Of a DNA stretch of 64,000 nt, positions 35,843 through 46,855 are shown in pieces. This stretch comes from Fallopia convolvulus (lineage: Eukaryota; Streptophyta; Magnoliopsida; Caryophyllales; Polygonaceae): positions 51,896,438 to 51,960,437 of the forward strand of contig OZ024724.1 of assembly GCA_964016875.1 (NCBI GenBank). The letters run 5' to 3'. The first letter of the stretch is position 1; each line of letters begins with the position of its first letter. Under the pieces are notes generated by a model, which saw only the letters and a program-made list of their open reading frames with translations, was not told the DNA's origin and did no database searches. The translations under genes were made by a program, and so were the position numbers.

Positions 35843-38536
35843 ATGGCAAGAGGTAGAGGTAGAGGAAGAGGAGTTACAGTTGAGCCTCGTGTTAATCCCT
35901 TTGCTGAGGGAACTGCAGAGAGTCTTGGACCAGTCAAAAATGCTAATCCGGGGCTAGGTGTTGATGGACCCGATGTCGTGCTGAGTAATGCTAGATTTGG
36001 AGGCCAAGAGCCTGTAGGGCCTAGGTCTGAAGCTAATGTCAATGTGCAAGAGCCGCCAGTTGCTCCAGCTGCAGAGGCACCTCCCGCTGGTCCACCGGGG
36101 CTACAGTCTTTGGTCCAAGAACAAGTTCTGTCCTTCTTGTAAGATCTTTTTGGGGGTGATCAAGTACCAAACCCCGTCGCTGCCGCTTCCCATCTGTTTG
36201 GTTCAAGAGTACCAAACCCCCAAGGGTCCGCCGTGAGAGCGCCTCAATCTAGAATGTCAATTCCACCAGCACCCCCAGTTAGGGTGTCAAATATTCAGAG
36301 ACCGCCCCAACCCGTTCAAGGAGTATCTGAAGAGTCAGTTCGGGTTGAAAGGGGTCGTCAAGACCCCGGACCTGACAGGTGGTTGCGTGAGTTCAGTTAT
36401 ATGAAACTTCCGTTTTTCAATGGAGCACATGAGAAGGACGTGGAGTTGTGGTTGAGGCAAGTCACTTCAGCTCTGAACACGATCAAGGCACCAGAGGATC
36501 GAAAGGTGTCGCTAGCTCAGAGTTTGCTAAGAGATAATGCTTTTGATTGGTGGTCTCTACAGATTTTGGACCATGAAGTGAACTTTGAAGAATTTTCTAA
36601 GATGTTGATAGATGAATTCTGCCCTGCTGCTGTAAGGGACGCTCGATCTCAAGAGTTTGCTGATGCAAAGCCCGAGAACATTTCAGTGGCAGAAGCTGCT
36701 CTGAAGTTTCAAAGAGATTTAACTTATGTGGCTGACACTGTGACCACAGAGAAGCAACGCATTCATGCTTTTGCCAAGAGGATGAGACCGGAGATTAGGC
36801 AGTATGTAGCTGGGTTCGAATGTTCTACCTTGAGAGATTACCAGAACAAGGCAATGGCTTACGAGATGGCACACCCAGCTTACAAGCGATCTGATGTCAC
36901 TCAAGGTAGTGGCAAGAGGCAAAAGACCACAACAAGATTCAAAGGTGACAGGAGGCCGAGTTTCATGCTTCAGGGAGGTAACAACTCAAGCATGAGGCAA
37001 AACCAACAAGGCCAATCTCAACGGTCGAGTGGTGCAACGGGTCAGAAGCAGTGCTTCAACTGCGGAGGCTATGATCATCTGAAGAATGCCTGTACTCGAC
37101 CATTGGTAACTTGCTTTACTTGCGGACAGAAGGGTCATCGTGCTGTCTTCTGTCGCAACAAAGGTGTTGCTCCATCTCAAGGATCCTCACCTGCCTTTAG
37201 GCCAACTGGAGGAATTCGATCACAACCTACCCCTCAGACTTATGTTACTCCAAGTCAAGGTCGCGGCAGAGGCCGTGGTAGCATAGTTGGGGCTTCTGGA
37301 GCCAACCACCCACCTCGTGTGTTCGAGATGAGAAGAACTGATGATCCAAATGCTCCGACAGCTACAGGTACGATTTGGATTCGATCTGAGCCTGTTAAAA
37401 TTCTTTTTGATACTGGTGCTACTCATTCTTTTATTGCAACTGCATGCGTAGATAGATTGCATTTGACTTGTTCTGTGGGTACTCCCTTTGTTGTGGGTTT
37501 GCCCGATGGTAGTAAGATAAGTGGGGACAAAGAGATCCTTCAATGTCTAATTTGCATTGGGGATAAGGATTGGGTTACAGATTTCATCGTCATGGCCTTG
37601 CCAAATGATGATGTAATTCTAGGTATGGATTGGATGACTAGATACAAAGCTGTTCTAGATATTCATAGTCGTACAGTGACAGTCACCGCTAATGATGGAA
37701 CTCAACATGTGTTTTGGGGGCATGACCCTAAGAAGTCTGGAATTATGATTAGCGCTATGAAAGTTGTCAAGTTGTTGAATGAGGGTTGTGTAGGATATTG
37801 GTGCTATGCTCTTCAAGAAACCAAGGATAGTCCGAGACTCGAGGACATTCCTATTGTGCGAGAATTCAAGGATGTTTTTCCTGAGGAGTTGTCGGGGCTT
37901 CCGCCTCACAGAGAGGTGGATTTCAGCATTGAGTTAGAGCCGGGGACAAGACCTGTTTCGCGGGCTCCTTATCGTATGGCGCCAGTAGAAATGCAAGAGT
38001 TGAAAAAGCAACTTGAAGAGTTGGCAGAAAAGGGCTTCATTCGTCCGAGTGCGTCGCCCTGGGGTGCTCCAGTACTTTTTGTAAGAAAGAAGGATGGATC
38101 GATGAGGTTGTGCATTGATTACAGAGAACTCAACCGAATAACCATCAAGAACAAGTATCCACTTCCCCGTATCGATGATTTGCTAGACCAACTGCAAGGA
38201 GCAGTAGTGTTTTCAAAAATTGACTTGAGGTCTGGCTATCATCAATTGAGAATTCGAGATGAAGACATCCCAAAGACGGCATTCCGGACACGATATGGAC
38301 ACTACGAGTTTGTAGTGATGCCGTTCGGTTTGACAAATGCTCCAGCAGTGTTCATGGAGTTGATGAACAAGATTTTTATTGAATACTTGGATCAATTTGT
38401 GGTAGTGTTCATTGATGATATCTTGGTTTACTCTCGGAGCCAAGATGAGCATGCTAATCACCTAAGGGTTGTGTTGGGAGTTTTAAGGCAACACAGGTTT
38501 TGCCAAGCTTTCAAAGTGCGAATTTTGGTTGCCTGA
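35843..38536 (+). pseudogene. Element B gag-protease-RT reading frame, one stop
   Basis: The frame starts MARGRGRGRG (ATG 35843; an ATG at 35822 is also in frame), meets a TAA at 36140-36142, then stays open in the same frame to 38536. Domains: gag core (VELWLRQVTSALN, FDWW), two CCHC knuckles (CFNCGGYDHLKNAC near 37052, CFTCGQKGHRAVFC near 37113), aspartic protease FDTGATHSFI (about 37407), RT from about 37990 with VFIDDILVYS (about 38405). Near 38500 a small deletion shifts the frame, and the last dozen codons are out of register. Apart from these breaks it is well preserved, in keeping with a young insertion. Confidence 0.9.
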
Positions 38537-40766
38537 GGTCACATTCCTAGGGCATGTCGTCTCCGCGGATGGAGTAAAAGTTGATCCAATGAAAATTGAA
38601 ACCGTAGCATCTTGGCAACCTCCCAAGAATGTAAGGGAAGTACGCAGTTTCTTGTGACTAGCAGGATATTATAGGAGGTTTGTAGAAGGTTTCTCAAAGA
38701 TAGCTCAACCGTTAACCAACTTACTCAGGAAGACTACCAAGTTTACATGGACAGAGGCTTGCCAGAGAAGCTTTGAAGAGTTGAAAAGAAGGCTAACTTC
38801 TGCGCCAATCTTAGCACTTCGTCAAGGCTCGGAAGGGTATGTGGTCTACAGTGATGCATCGAAACTTGGCCTGGGTTATGTGTTAATGCAGAAGGATCGG
38901 GTAATTCCTTATGCTTCTAGACAACTTAAGACTCATGAACTAAATTACCCGACACACGACCTGGAGTTAGCGGCTGTGATCCACGCATTGAAGATTTGGC
39001 GACACTATCTGTATGGAACAACTTGCCAAATTTTGACAGACCACAAGAGTCTCAAGTACATTTTCACTCAGCGAGAACTCAATATGAGGCAACGCAGATG
39101 GCTTGAACTGATTAAGGATTATGATTTAGAGATCCTTTATCACCCAGGCAAGGCAAATGTCGTCGCTGACGCACTCAGTAGGAAATCATCCCAGGAGCAG
39201 ATGTTGTCTCACCTGACTGCTCAACCCGCTTTGCAAAGGGATTTGATCAAGAATGGGATTGAAGTATGGATTCAAAGATATCAAGGCCAGTTGTGTTCCT
39301 TGGATTGTCGACCTAGTTTGATAGAAGAGATCTGTCAAAAGCAAGGGGCTTGCTCGATGATTCAAGACTTGTGTCAAAAGGTGCGTCAAGGTGAAGCACC
39401 CGGTTTTGAAATCCGAGATGGGATTTTGAGGTTGAATGGGAGAGTATGCGTACCCCGTGATCAAGAGCTGAGACAGAAAATCCTTCAAGAGGCACATGCT
39501 ACGCTCTACTCCATACATCCGGGAGCAAGTAAGATGTACAAGGACCTCAAGCAGCATTACTGGTGGGATGGCCTGAAACCTGATGTGGCCAAGTTTGTAG
39601 CACGATGCCAGATTTGTCAACAAGTTAAGATAGAACACCAGAGACCGGGAGGGATGCTCCAACCCCTCTCCATTCCAGAATGGAAGTGGGAAGACATATC
39701 TATGGACTTCGTCACAGGTTTGCGCATCAGTCGAGGTCATGATGCCATCTGGGTAGTAGTGGACAGACTGACGAAAATGGCACGTTTCCTACCGATTAGG
39801 GAAACATGGCCGGTTCCTAAACTAGTTGATGTGTTTGTAAAGCAGATAGTGAGACTACATGGGGTACCAAAAACAATAGTATCCGACCGAGATGGTCGTT
39901 TTACATCGAAATTCTGGCATCAGGTGCACCAAGCGTTGGGTACAAGACTGCATTTCACGACAGCTTACCACCCGCAAGCAGATGGACAGTCAGAGAGGAC
40001 GATTCAAACGCTTGAAGACATGCTAAGAGCTTGTGTCCTAGACTGGGGTGGTAGTTGGTCAGAAAATTTAGAGTTAGTGGAGTTCGCGTACAATAACAGT
40101 TGGCACGCCTCAATTCAGATGGCCCCTTATGAGGCGTTGTATGGTCGGAAGTGTCGAACACCACTTTGTTGGGATGACCCCTCTGACAGAGTGGGAGAGA
40201 TGCCCCAAGTGATCCAAGAGACAATTGATAAAGTTGCTTTGATAAGAGAACGCATGTTAGTTGCTCAGAGTCGTCAAAAATCATATGCTGACAAACGAAG
40301 GCGACCCTTAGAATTTGATGATGGTGCACATGTGTGGTTGAGGGTTTCGCCTACTCGAGGGGTACGGAGATTTGGGATTAAAGGGAAGTTGAGTCCTCGC
40401 TACGTTGGACCTTTTGAGATTTTAGAAAGGGTCGGGGAATTGGCCTATCGCTTGGCACTTCCTCCATCCTTGGAAGGAGTTCATCCCGTTTTTCATGTGT
40501 CCCAACTAAGGCAATACATTCCCGATCCCAACCACAAGCTTAGTTATGAAGAGTTGAGAATCGAGCCGGATCATACTTTTGTTGAACAACCGATAGCTAT
40601 CTTGGATCGTCGAATGAAGAAACTACGAAACAAGGAGATTCCTTTAGTCCTAGTGCAATGGTCTAGGCGTGGAGTTGAGGAGGCTACTTGGGAGACCGAG
40701 GCAAGTATACAAGAGAGTTATCCCGAGTTATACTCTAAGTTGATAGAGTCCGTGGGGAATGGTTAG
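38537..40766 (+). pseudogene. Element B RT end, RNase H, integrase, chromodomain-like tail
   Basis: After the frameshift the correct frame has one TGA at 38655-38657 inside the RT connection, where GGA is usual (so not a CpG change), and then is open to 40766. RNase H: VYSDASKLGLGYVL, and later LTDHKSLKYI. Integrase: the HHCC domain (about 39500-39630; CQICQQVKIEH), then the core with MDFVTG (first Asp), IVSDRDGRFTS (second Asp) and QSERTIQTLEDM (Glu). The tail contains LVQWSRRGVEEATWETE, a chromodomain-like module thought to guide integration to heterochromatin. Confidence 0.9.
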
Positions 40767-41142
40767 TACTTGAGCTTTTCTTGCACCATATCTAGCACCT
40801 TAAATTGCTTGATTGCTAATTTGTTTGGTTACGTGTCGCTTACTTGATTGGATTGCTTGGGTGATCTTTTGCTTATGCTTGAGTACTTGGTTGCTTATGT
40901 GGGTTCAATGATTCTTTTACATGTTAGCGTAGATATTATGCGGGATATATGCTCTAGAAGAACTTTGTTCATTTGATGTAAACTTACTTTCGTTGTTGTG
41001 GTCGTGAGAAAATGGTTCGAGGACGAACCTACGTTAACGGGTGGGGATTTGTGAGACTCTAACTAATCTCCCATCCTTACTTGTATAATGACTTATCTCT
41101 ACTTGAGTTTCGAGGACGAAACTTTCTTGAAGTGGGGGTATA
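40767..41142 (+). other. Element B 3' untranslated stretch and polypurine tract
   Basis: Non-coding. The words 'ttcgaggacgaa' occur twice (41018 and 41109). A polypurine tract, 'gaagtggggg', ends just before the LTR. Confidence 0.75.
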
Positions 41143-43799
41143 TGTAATACCCGAGGTTTTATTTTGGTGAAGTTATAATCTTCGAGCGTTATAGGGCGTA
41201 CATTTTAATCCGAGTTTTTAAGCCTTTGGGCCTCCTAGCCTTTTTCCTATTTTTACTCTAAATTGGGCCAATGCACCTCTTTTAATCAAATTTTCGGGCC
41301 CAATATCAATATGGGCCGAAGCCCATCACCTTTCTGTTTTCTTCTATCCCTAGTTTCAGGAGAAGGACTGTTCACCTTCTTGTTTGTGTAGCAGCGCCGC
41401 ACCTTCGCCCTCGTTACCTCTCTTTGGAGTCGCCCTCACTGATCTCTCTCATTTCCTCTCTCACTCACCTCCCTCCTCCATTTCCGATCTCCACTTTCAG
41501 CCTCCTTGCTCGTCTCGTTCCTCGCCTCCGGTCAAACGTCCCAAACCAGGGACGACGTCGCCGACCTCGGCGAAGCCACGACCACCGCGAGCTTGTCCCT
41601 TCAACTAGTGTGCGCCCAAGTGGTTGACTCATCCTCCGAGCGTCGTGCCGTTCTGCTGTACATCCATCCCTTCGATCGTCGGTCAAGCTCGACCTCGTTC
41701 GTGAGCGTCGCCTTCTGCAGCCTAGTCATTGTCGTCCCTCAAACGGAGCAGGCCCGACCGCCACTAGCGTTAGCTGCCAAGCGGAAGAGGCAAGGTAGTG
41801 CTTGATCCGAAATCAAGACCCCGAATCTGTCATGCACTGGCTCCATTCTCGATCGATTTCAAGATCCCAACCTGCGTTCCATTCCTTGCAATCTGTAGAG
41901 GTGCAAGAGGTTGTGTTCTTGCCCAATTTCTTTCCCGTTCAAATCTAGTTACATACTATTGTTGATGTTGTTCACAAAGGGGCGGGTTAGGTGTGTAGTT
42001 GAGGTCCGATCGCATAAACATGTCAAAGATGCTATTGTATAATAGATGTTGATCTCTTGATTAGTTAGGGACCGATGTTGATTCTTAAAAATAAAAGATT
42101 AATGGAGTTTTGTTGGATATTGTGTAGTTGATGAGTCAACCGATTTGGTTGAAAATTTTGGTCAGAGATGGTGTTCAACAATAGAAAGAACTATGGCAAT
42201 TCGTTACTGGTTGAAATTTTGTCAAGGGTGAAATTATTAAGTGATATTATAACATATGTATGCTGTTGTAATGTATATTGTTGGGTTTTGTACGTTTTCA
42301 ATGTATCTAGTGTATATTAATCTATATTAGTAGGTTAAAATAATATTATATTACTTTAAGTAGATTCTTATCGGGTTTGTCACTTATTTAAGGGGTGCTA
42401 GTAACTAGTAACCTAGGTTGGAATCGAATGGGTGACGAGGATGGGTTGGTTTGAAAATTGTAAGTGCTTACCTATTTTGATAACGTCAACAATTATCGAT
42501 TAGAAGGAACTCTTAGCTTTTGGAGAGTTAATTTATGTTCCGTTCCTCTTCGAATGTTATAGTTTCGGTTATTGAATTGTTAGGATTCGATAACGTTCGT
42601 GTGTGACTTGTTCGAGCTTCCTTTCTCCCGCTACGTGTTTGTGTCTCGCCTTCGAGGTAAGTCGCTCGCCGACTTACTTAGCTTACGACTCGTTATGCGT
42701 TGAACGAGTAAATTGAATGTGTACCCCTTATTTTGGAATGATTCCATATTACGTGCTTATATATATATTTGAATTATAGAAATCGCTTTTAGATGTTTTC
42801 GTTATGCGTGCACTGGGTTCCACCGGTATGATCATGGAGCACGAGACAAGTTGGAGATGAAGTGGCCCCCGGGCATGGTCATGCGGTTGGAAGGAACCCC
42901 CTTCTAAAAATAAGCTAACTTGTTTTGGCAAACGCTCTAGTAGAGGTTTAGCCGGGGAAAGAAGAATGAACGGAGAAAAATGGGCACGGTTTAGTTATGC
43001 GCCCTGACCGTGCGCCATAGATAAAAGGTCGGAGGGTGCCATATAGGGAGGATGACGTTGGATTGCTATTGTATTTGATGAATATTGTTTGAAATGTCTA
43101 AACTGCTTGAGTGATGACCCTAGAGAATTTATGTTATGGTTATGTATGTATTGACAATATACTTTTACTTGTTGACATCTTTATTGACATTGTTATGAAT
43201 GATTTCACATTTGGCCATACTTGTTTGACTACTATTATATTCTATTGTGACTGAAATTGTGTGTGCATCTTTTAAATATATGTATGTATGCAAGTTTATT
43301 TTTCCTAAAAATGTTTTGTTACATATTTGATTTACTTGTTTAACCCATATCGAGACCGTAGGCTAATGTGATCAAATTGTGGCATTTTTAGGTAAGGATT
43401 CCGTCATGGAAAATGTGCCAGGAGGTTGCATCCCGGATGGTGGAGCTCGGTCTTGACGTGTCGAGTCGTAGAGGATTGACTTTAGTATTTTAGTCTTTTG
43501 GTTACTTAGACTATGAAACCATGTTTTGACAATGATTCTGTTTGGGAGTCTGTGTTGAGTGCTTGCCTTTTTGACTAGCTTTGGCGTCTCTTGTCATGTT
43601 GATAGGATTATGGCTTTTGCATGCATGAGTTTTATGAAATGAGTTTAAACTTCTAGATTAGATGGTTTCGTGAATTTACTCGCAGTGCTTTTGTTGCAAG
43701 GTCCCAAAATAGTCGTTTGTTGTCAAGTTTGTTCTAGTAGACCCATTGTGAGGTCTACAGCCTTGTGATGTCCCAGGTATCCGCTAACGGGGTGTTACA
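41143..43799 (+). repeat. Element B 3' LTR
   Basis: 2657 bp, same length as the 5' LTR. Differences seen by eye lie near 41189, 41451, 41828, 42069, 42089, 43505 and 43660. Confidence 0.95.
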
Positions 43800-43804
43800 G
43801 TCAA

Positions 43805-44765
43805 AGTCAAGGGGGAGAAATATAGTATCTGCCTTAAACAGGTGAGTATAGACCGGAGATTCAACCCTATGTGCTATATGTGAAATATGAATAGATGAAT
43901 ATATGCGCTATATGGATATATATGGTATATGGATTATATGGATATATGTGTTTTATATGATAGCTCTGAAATTTCCAGAGTTGTTTGAACAGAAAGTTTG
44001 ATTACAGATGGCATATGATATATGAATACATGATGCATTTGATTGCATATCATATTGCAATGAGATTAAAAGGACCTGTGACTGTCTCGCCCTGAATTTG
44101 TATTACAGGACCTATGGGTCATACAGGATCTTCGGATCATACAGGATCTTCGGATCATACAGGACCTACGGGTCATACAGGATCTTCGGATCATACAGGA
44201 CCTACGGGTCATAATTCTTACAGGGACCATAAGAGTCCATATACAGTAAACCCGGGGCAGATTCAGGTTTGAACAGTTTACAGAGTAATGAATCGGATAC
44301 ATCAGCATTTGCATTTGCATTTGCATAGTAAATTCATATATGACATATAAAATATGTAGGAATATGTATATTGGCTAAATGTTTGACTATGTGTGAAATA
44401 ATTGATGATGGTTTATATTCACTGAGTATGCGACTCACGTAAATCGCAAAAATAATTTTTCAGGTTCAACTAGTTCTTACTGACGTGTGTCCGTTTAGAG
44501 GTCACATTCATACAGGTCGGGCGGCTAAAGCTCTAAGCAACCTTCTCCTCCTCATTTTGCATCTTAGACATATGAGTTGTAATAGAAGTTAGAGTAATAG
44601 ATGTTTTAGTATGAGAAGTAACGACATAGATGTGTGTGTGCAACCTTTTATGGTTGTTACTTTCTGCTTTGTGCTTCCATGGATAGTTGCTTATATGTAA
44701 ATTATATGTTTATGTGTGAAATAAGTTATTACAAAGTATACGTCATAGGGTATAGGGGTGTCACA
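43805..44765 (+). repeat. Element A 3' LTR, right part
   Basis: Continues the LTR interrupted at 32941. It holds the six-unit 18-bp array at 44104-44211 and ends GGGTGTCACA. Near 44307 'catttg' is present three times where the 5' LTR has one, a replication-slippage change. Confidence 0.92.
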
Positions 44766-45364
44766 GTTAGAATCGTTTATAGGATCATTAAATTCAGTGA
44801 TTCCATTTGTTTTCTAATTTTCTTTCTAATTTTCTTTTTGCATCTAGATCTTATTAAGTTTGGAACATAATTTTGCGTTTTCCTTATCATTTTTTTTATT
44901 TCTTCACATCTACTCTACTCGCGCAATTACTGGCTACCCTTATCTATCTTATAATCTCAACTCATTTTATTTAATAACGTTATTGTTTTCTTTCTCTTTA
45001 TTGCAGAAAAACGGAGAAATTTTGCGCACTCCGGTTTTTCGGATGCGCTCATATTTGTGCCATTTTTTGTGCGGGACGGAAATCCGCTCATATCGTAGTG
45101 CGCAACATAAAATTAAGAGTGCGGAAACGAACCGCCAAAAAAAATTGTAAATTCGAGATGCTTCAGGCACGTGGAGATTGGCAAGCAACGAGGAGATGGG
45201 CAAGTCACATGTGATTTGATCTTGTTTGAAGAAAGTGTTCTCTTCTATGTAATTTCAAATTTGTCTCCTAGCTTTGTTTTGGTCTATTCAGGTATTCATT
45301 TAGCTGTGATGTGCAAGGTTTTGTTACTTATACTACTAATTTGTTGCAGTTTGATCGGGCAATC
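44766..45364. other. R1 remainder and spacer upstream of orphan copy 3
   Basis: The first 25 bases continue repeat R1. The rest has no recognised gene; a GC-richer patch at 45020-45140 has several 'gcgc' and 'gtgcg' words. 'tgcaaggttttgtt' at 45312 is shared with the region before orphan copy 1. Confidence 0.45.
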
Positions 45365-45906
45365 ATGAATCAGCATCTTCTTTCTACATCCAAGCTTCTG
45401 CAAAGTGGCTGCAAAGCCTACTCCTTTTGGACTCATAATCCTGCCATTTCTCAGTCAACAATAACTATAGGTGATGCTTTGGTTCAGTCTGCTAACCGTG
45501 TACTTCAAGCTAAAATGCCCAGGGTTGATCGTGAGAAGGTGATTGAGTCTCATGACCTTGGTCGAATTGCTGTTGATGCTGGTCGTACCCTTGATATGGA
45601 GAGGGTGCAATGCCTCCATGATGGCAGGCTTGGTCAAGATACAACTATTGGTATCATCCTAGCTGTCCAAGCTAATGATATACAGGTTTTGTACCATATC
45701 CTGTATAGGTTACTATGAAAATTTGTTTTGTAAGTTGCTAATAATATGTTACAATTATTATGTCCAAGCTAATAATAAGTTAATTTGTTCTGAAATTTGT
45801 TTTGTAGGGTCTTGTGTCTAAAGCTAGGGAATATCGTTCCCTTGCAAAGCATATCCGCCGCACCATCAGGAATGGCGACTCCAAGGTTATCTTGACCCGA
45901 CCCTAA
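45365..45906 (+). pseudogene. Unrecognised gene, orphan family copy 3, 3' truncated
   Basis: Exon 1 (45365-45685) is 107 codons, exactly as long as in copy 1, and shares LLQSGCKAYSFW, ALVQSANRVLQAKM, VDREKVIESHDLG and GQDTTIGIILAV. Exon 2 starts at 45808 after ttttgtag and reads LAKHIRRTIRNGD like copy 1, but runs into repeat R1 at about 45880 and stops at 45904. About 20 C-terminal residues of copy 1 have no counterpart. Identity to copy 1 is about 50 percent, higher than copy 1 to copy 2. No internal lesion, so it may still be expressed as a 139-residue protein. Confidence 0.5.
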
Positions 45907-46366
45907 AAACTGACCCGACTCCAAGGTTATCAGGATCAGGATTCTAGGTTGGATAGTTGGGGGTCTTTTGGATCGGATCATAAGATCGGATTGCTGAATC
46001 ATAAGATCCTACATTATAACTAAAAGTATGCAAGAATAACCTAATGGATCGTATATTTTGCTATATATGAAGTAAGAAAATGATAAACCTTATTAATTTG
46101 ATTATTAAAAATGTTGTAGGATGGACTAGTCAACTATTTTAATGGAAATTATACGTTAATCGTAAAATTATTAATAATATATAGCTAAAATTGCCATTTT
46201 ATAGGATTGTTAGAATCGTTTATAGGATCGTTAAAATCGTATGTAAAATCGGGATCGGATTGAGGTTATATTCTAAATCATTCAAGATCTTACTCCAATA
46301 AGATCCTACATTGGATCGTGGATCGTTTTGCGTGTTATGGATCGTAGGATTGCTAGAATCTTGTAA
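45891..46366. repeat. GATC-rich dispersed repeat R1, copy 2
   Basis: Matches 26096-26434 plus 44771-44790 without interruption, then continues with more 'ggatcg' and 'gatcctaca' words (46240-46360). It cuts off the end of orphan copy 3. The 15 bases 'gactccaaggttatc' occur at the junction (45877-45891) and again inside the repeat (45917-45931). Confidence 0.8.
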
Positions 46367-46855
46367 TTATTATCTTATGCTTTTTTTTTATTATGGAGCA
46401 TTACGTATCTCTTTAATTGGCTATGTAAAGTCCTTATTCATGAATAAAGGGACACTTTTTATTCTCTTTCAAAAACTTTAACCCTAGTAGTTTGGTGCCA
46501 AAATTTCCCATAACACTACTGAACATTGAGAACTCGGCATAATAACAAATGAAAAATCTAATTCTTTCAAATCAAACATGTAGGCACATAAAGAAGATCC
46601 AAACTACAAAAAAAAAACAGAAAAACAGAAGTAGTTAGTCAATCTAATAATGCTGAAAACCATGGCTAATAACGCTTGAGAACCAAGAGCACAAGAGAAC
46701 CATCATCATCATCATTATTGACCCAGTGAGGCTCCACTATAGCAAAACCTAGGGGGTTAAGATGGGAGTACCCCTACCTAAAGGAAAGCCAGGGACATTA
46801 ACTCAAATATCTTAAAATACAAAACGCCCACCATGTTGTGGATCATTTCTTACCC
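46367..46855. repeat. Duplicated segment, partner at 17764-18195
   Basis: Same order and orientation as the copy next to the DnaJ10-like pseudogene. It carries a 98-bp insertion (about 46703-46800) that the other copy lacks. Confidence 0.75.
46703..46800 (+). mobile_element. Possible SINE fragment (Au-like)
   Basis: The inserted piece reads 'gacccagtgaggctcc', 'gggggttaagatgggagta' and 'cccctacctaaagg', which recalls the 3' half of plant Au SINEs ('aggctcc ... gggtaga ... acccctacc'). It is short and without a clear target duplication. Confidence 0.35.

Larger units (their letters stand above)
32942..43799 (+). mobile_element. Ty3/gypsy chromovirus-like retrotransposon B, young
   Basis: A 10858-bp element nested in the 3' LTR of element A, with target duplication GTCAA (32937-32941 and 43800-43804). 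Two LTRs of exactly 2657 bp start TGTAATACCC and end GGTGTTACA. I counted seven substitutions and no indel between them (about 0.26 percent), which implies insertion within the last few hundred thousand years under usual plant rates. Long LTRs, the tRNA-Met primer site and a chromodomain-like integrase tail point to the Tekay/Del branch; that is inference. Its polyprotein frame has two in-frame stops and one frameshift. Confidence 0.95.
26435..44765 (+). mobile_element. Ty3/gypsy retrotransposon A (host of nested element B)
   Basis: The element is bounded by TGTAACATCC and GGGTGTCACA and flanked by the 5-bp duplication GTTAG (26430-26434 and 44766-44770). Order: LTR, tRNA-Met primer site, gag, protease, RT, RNase H, integrase with C-terminal chromodomain-like tail, polypurine tract, LTR. 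That order (integrase last) is Ty3/gypsy. The right LTR is split by element B. The two LTRs differ by about 17 substitutions in 980 shared bases by hand count (about 1.7 percent) plus a large deletion in the left one. The pol frame has many stops, so the element is dead. Confidence 0.93.
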
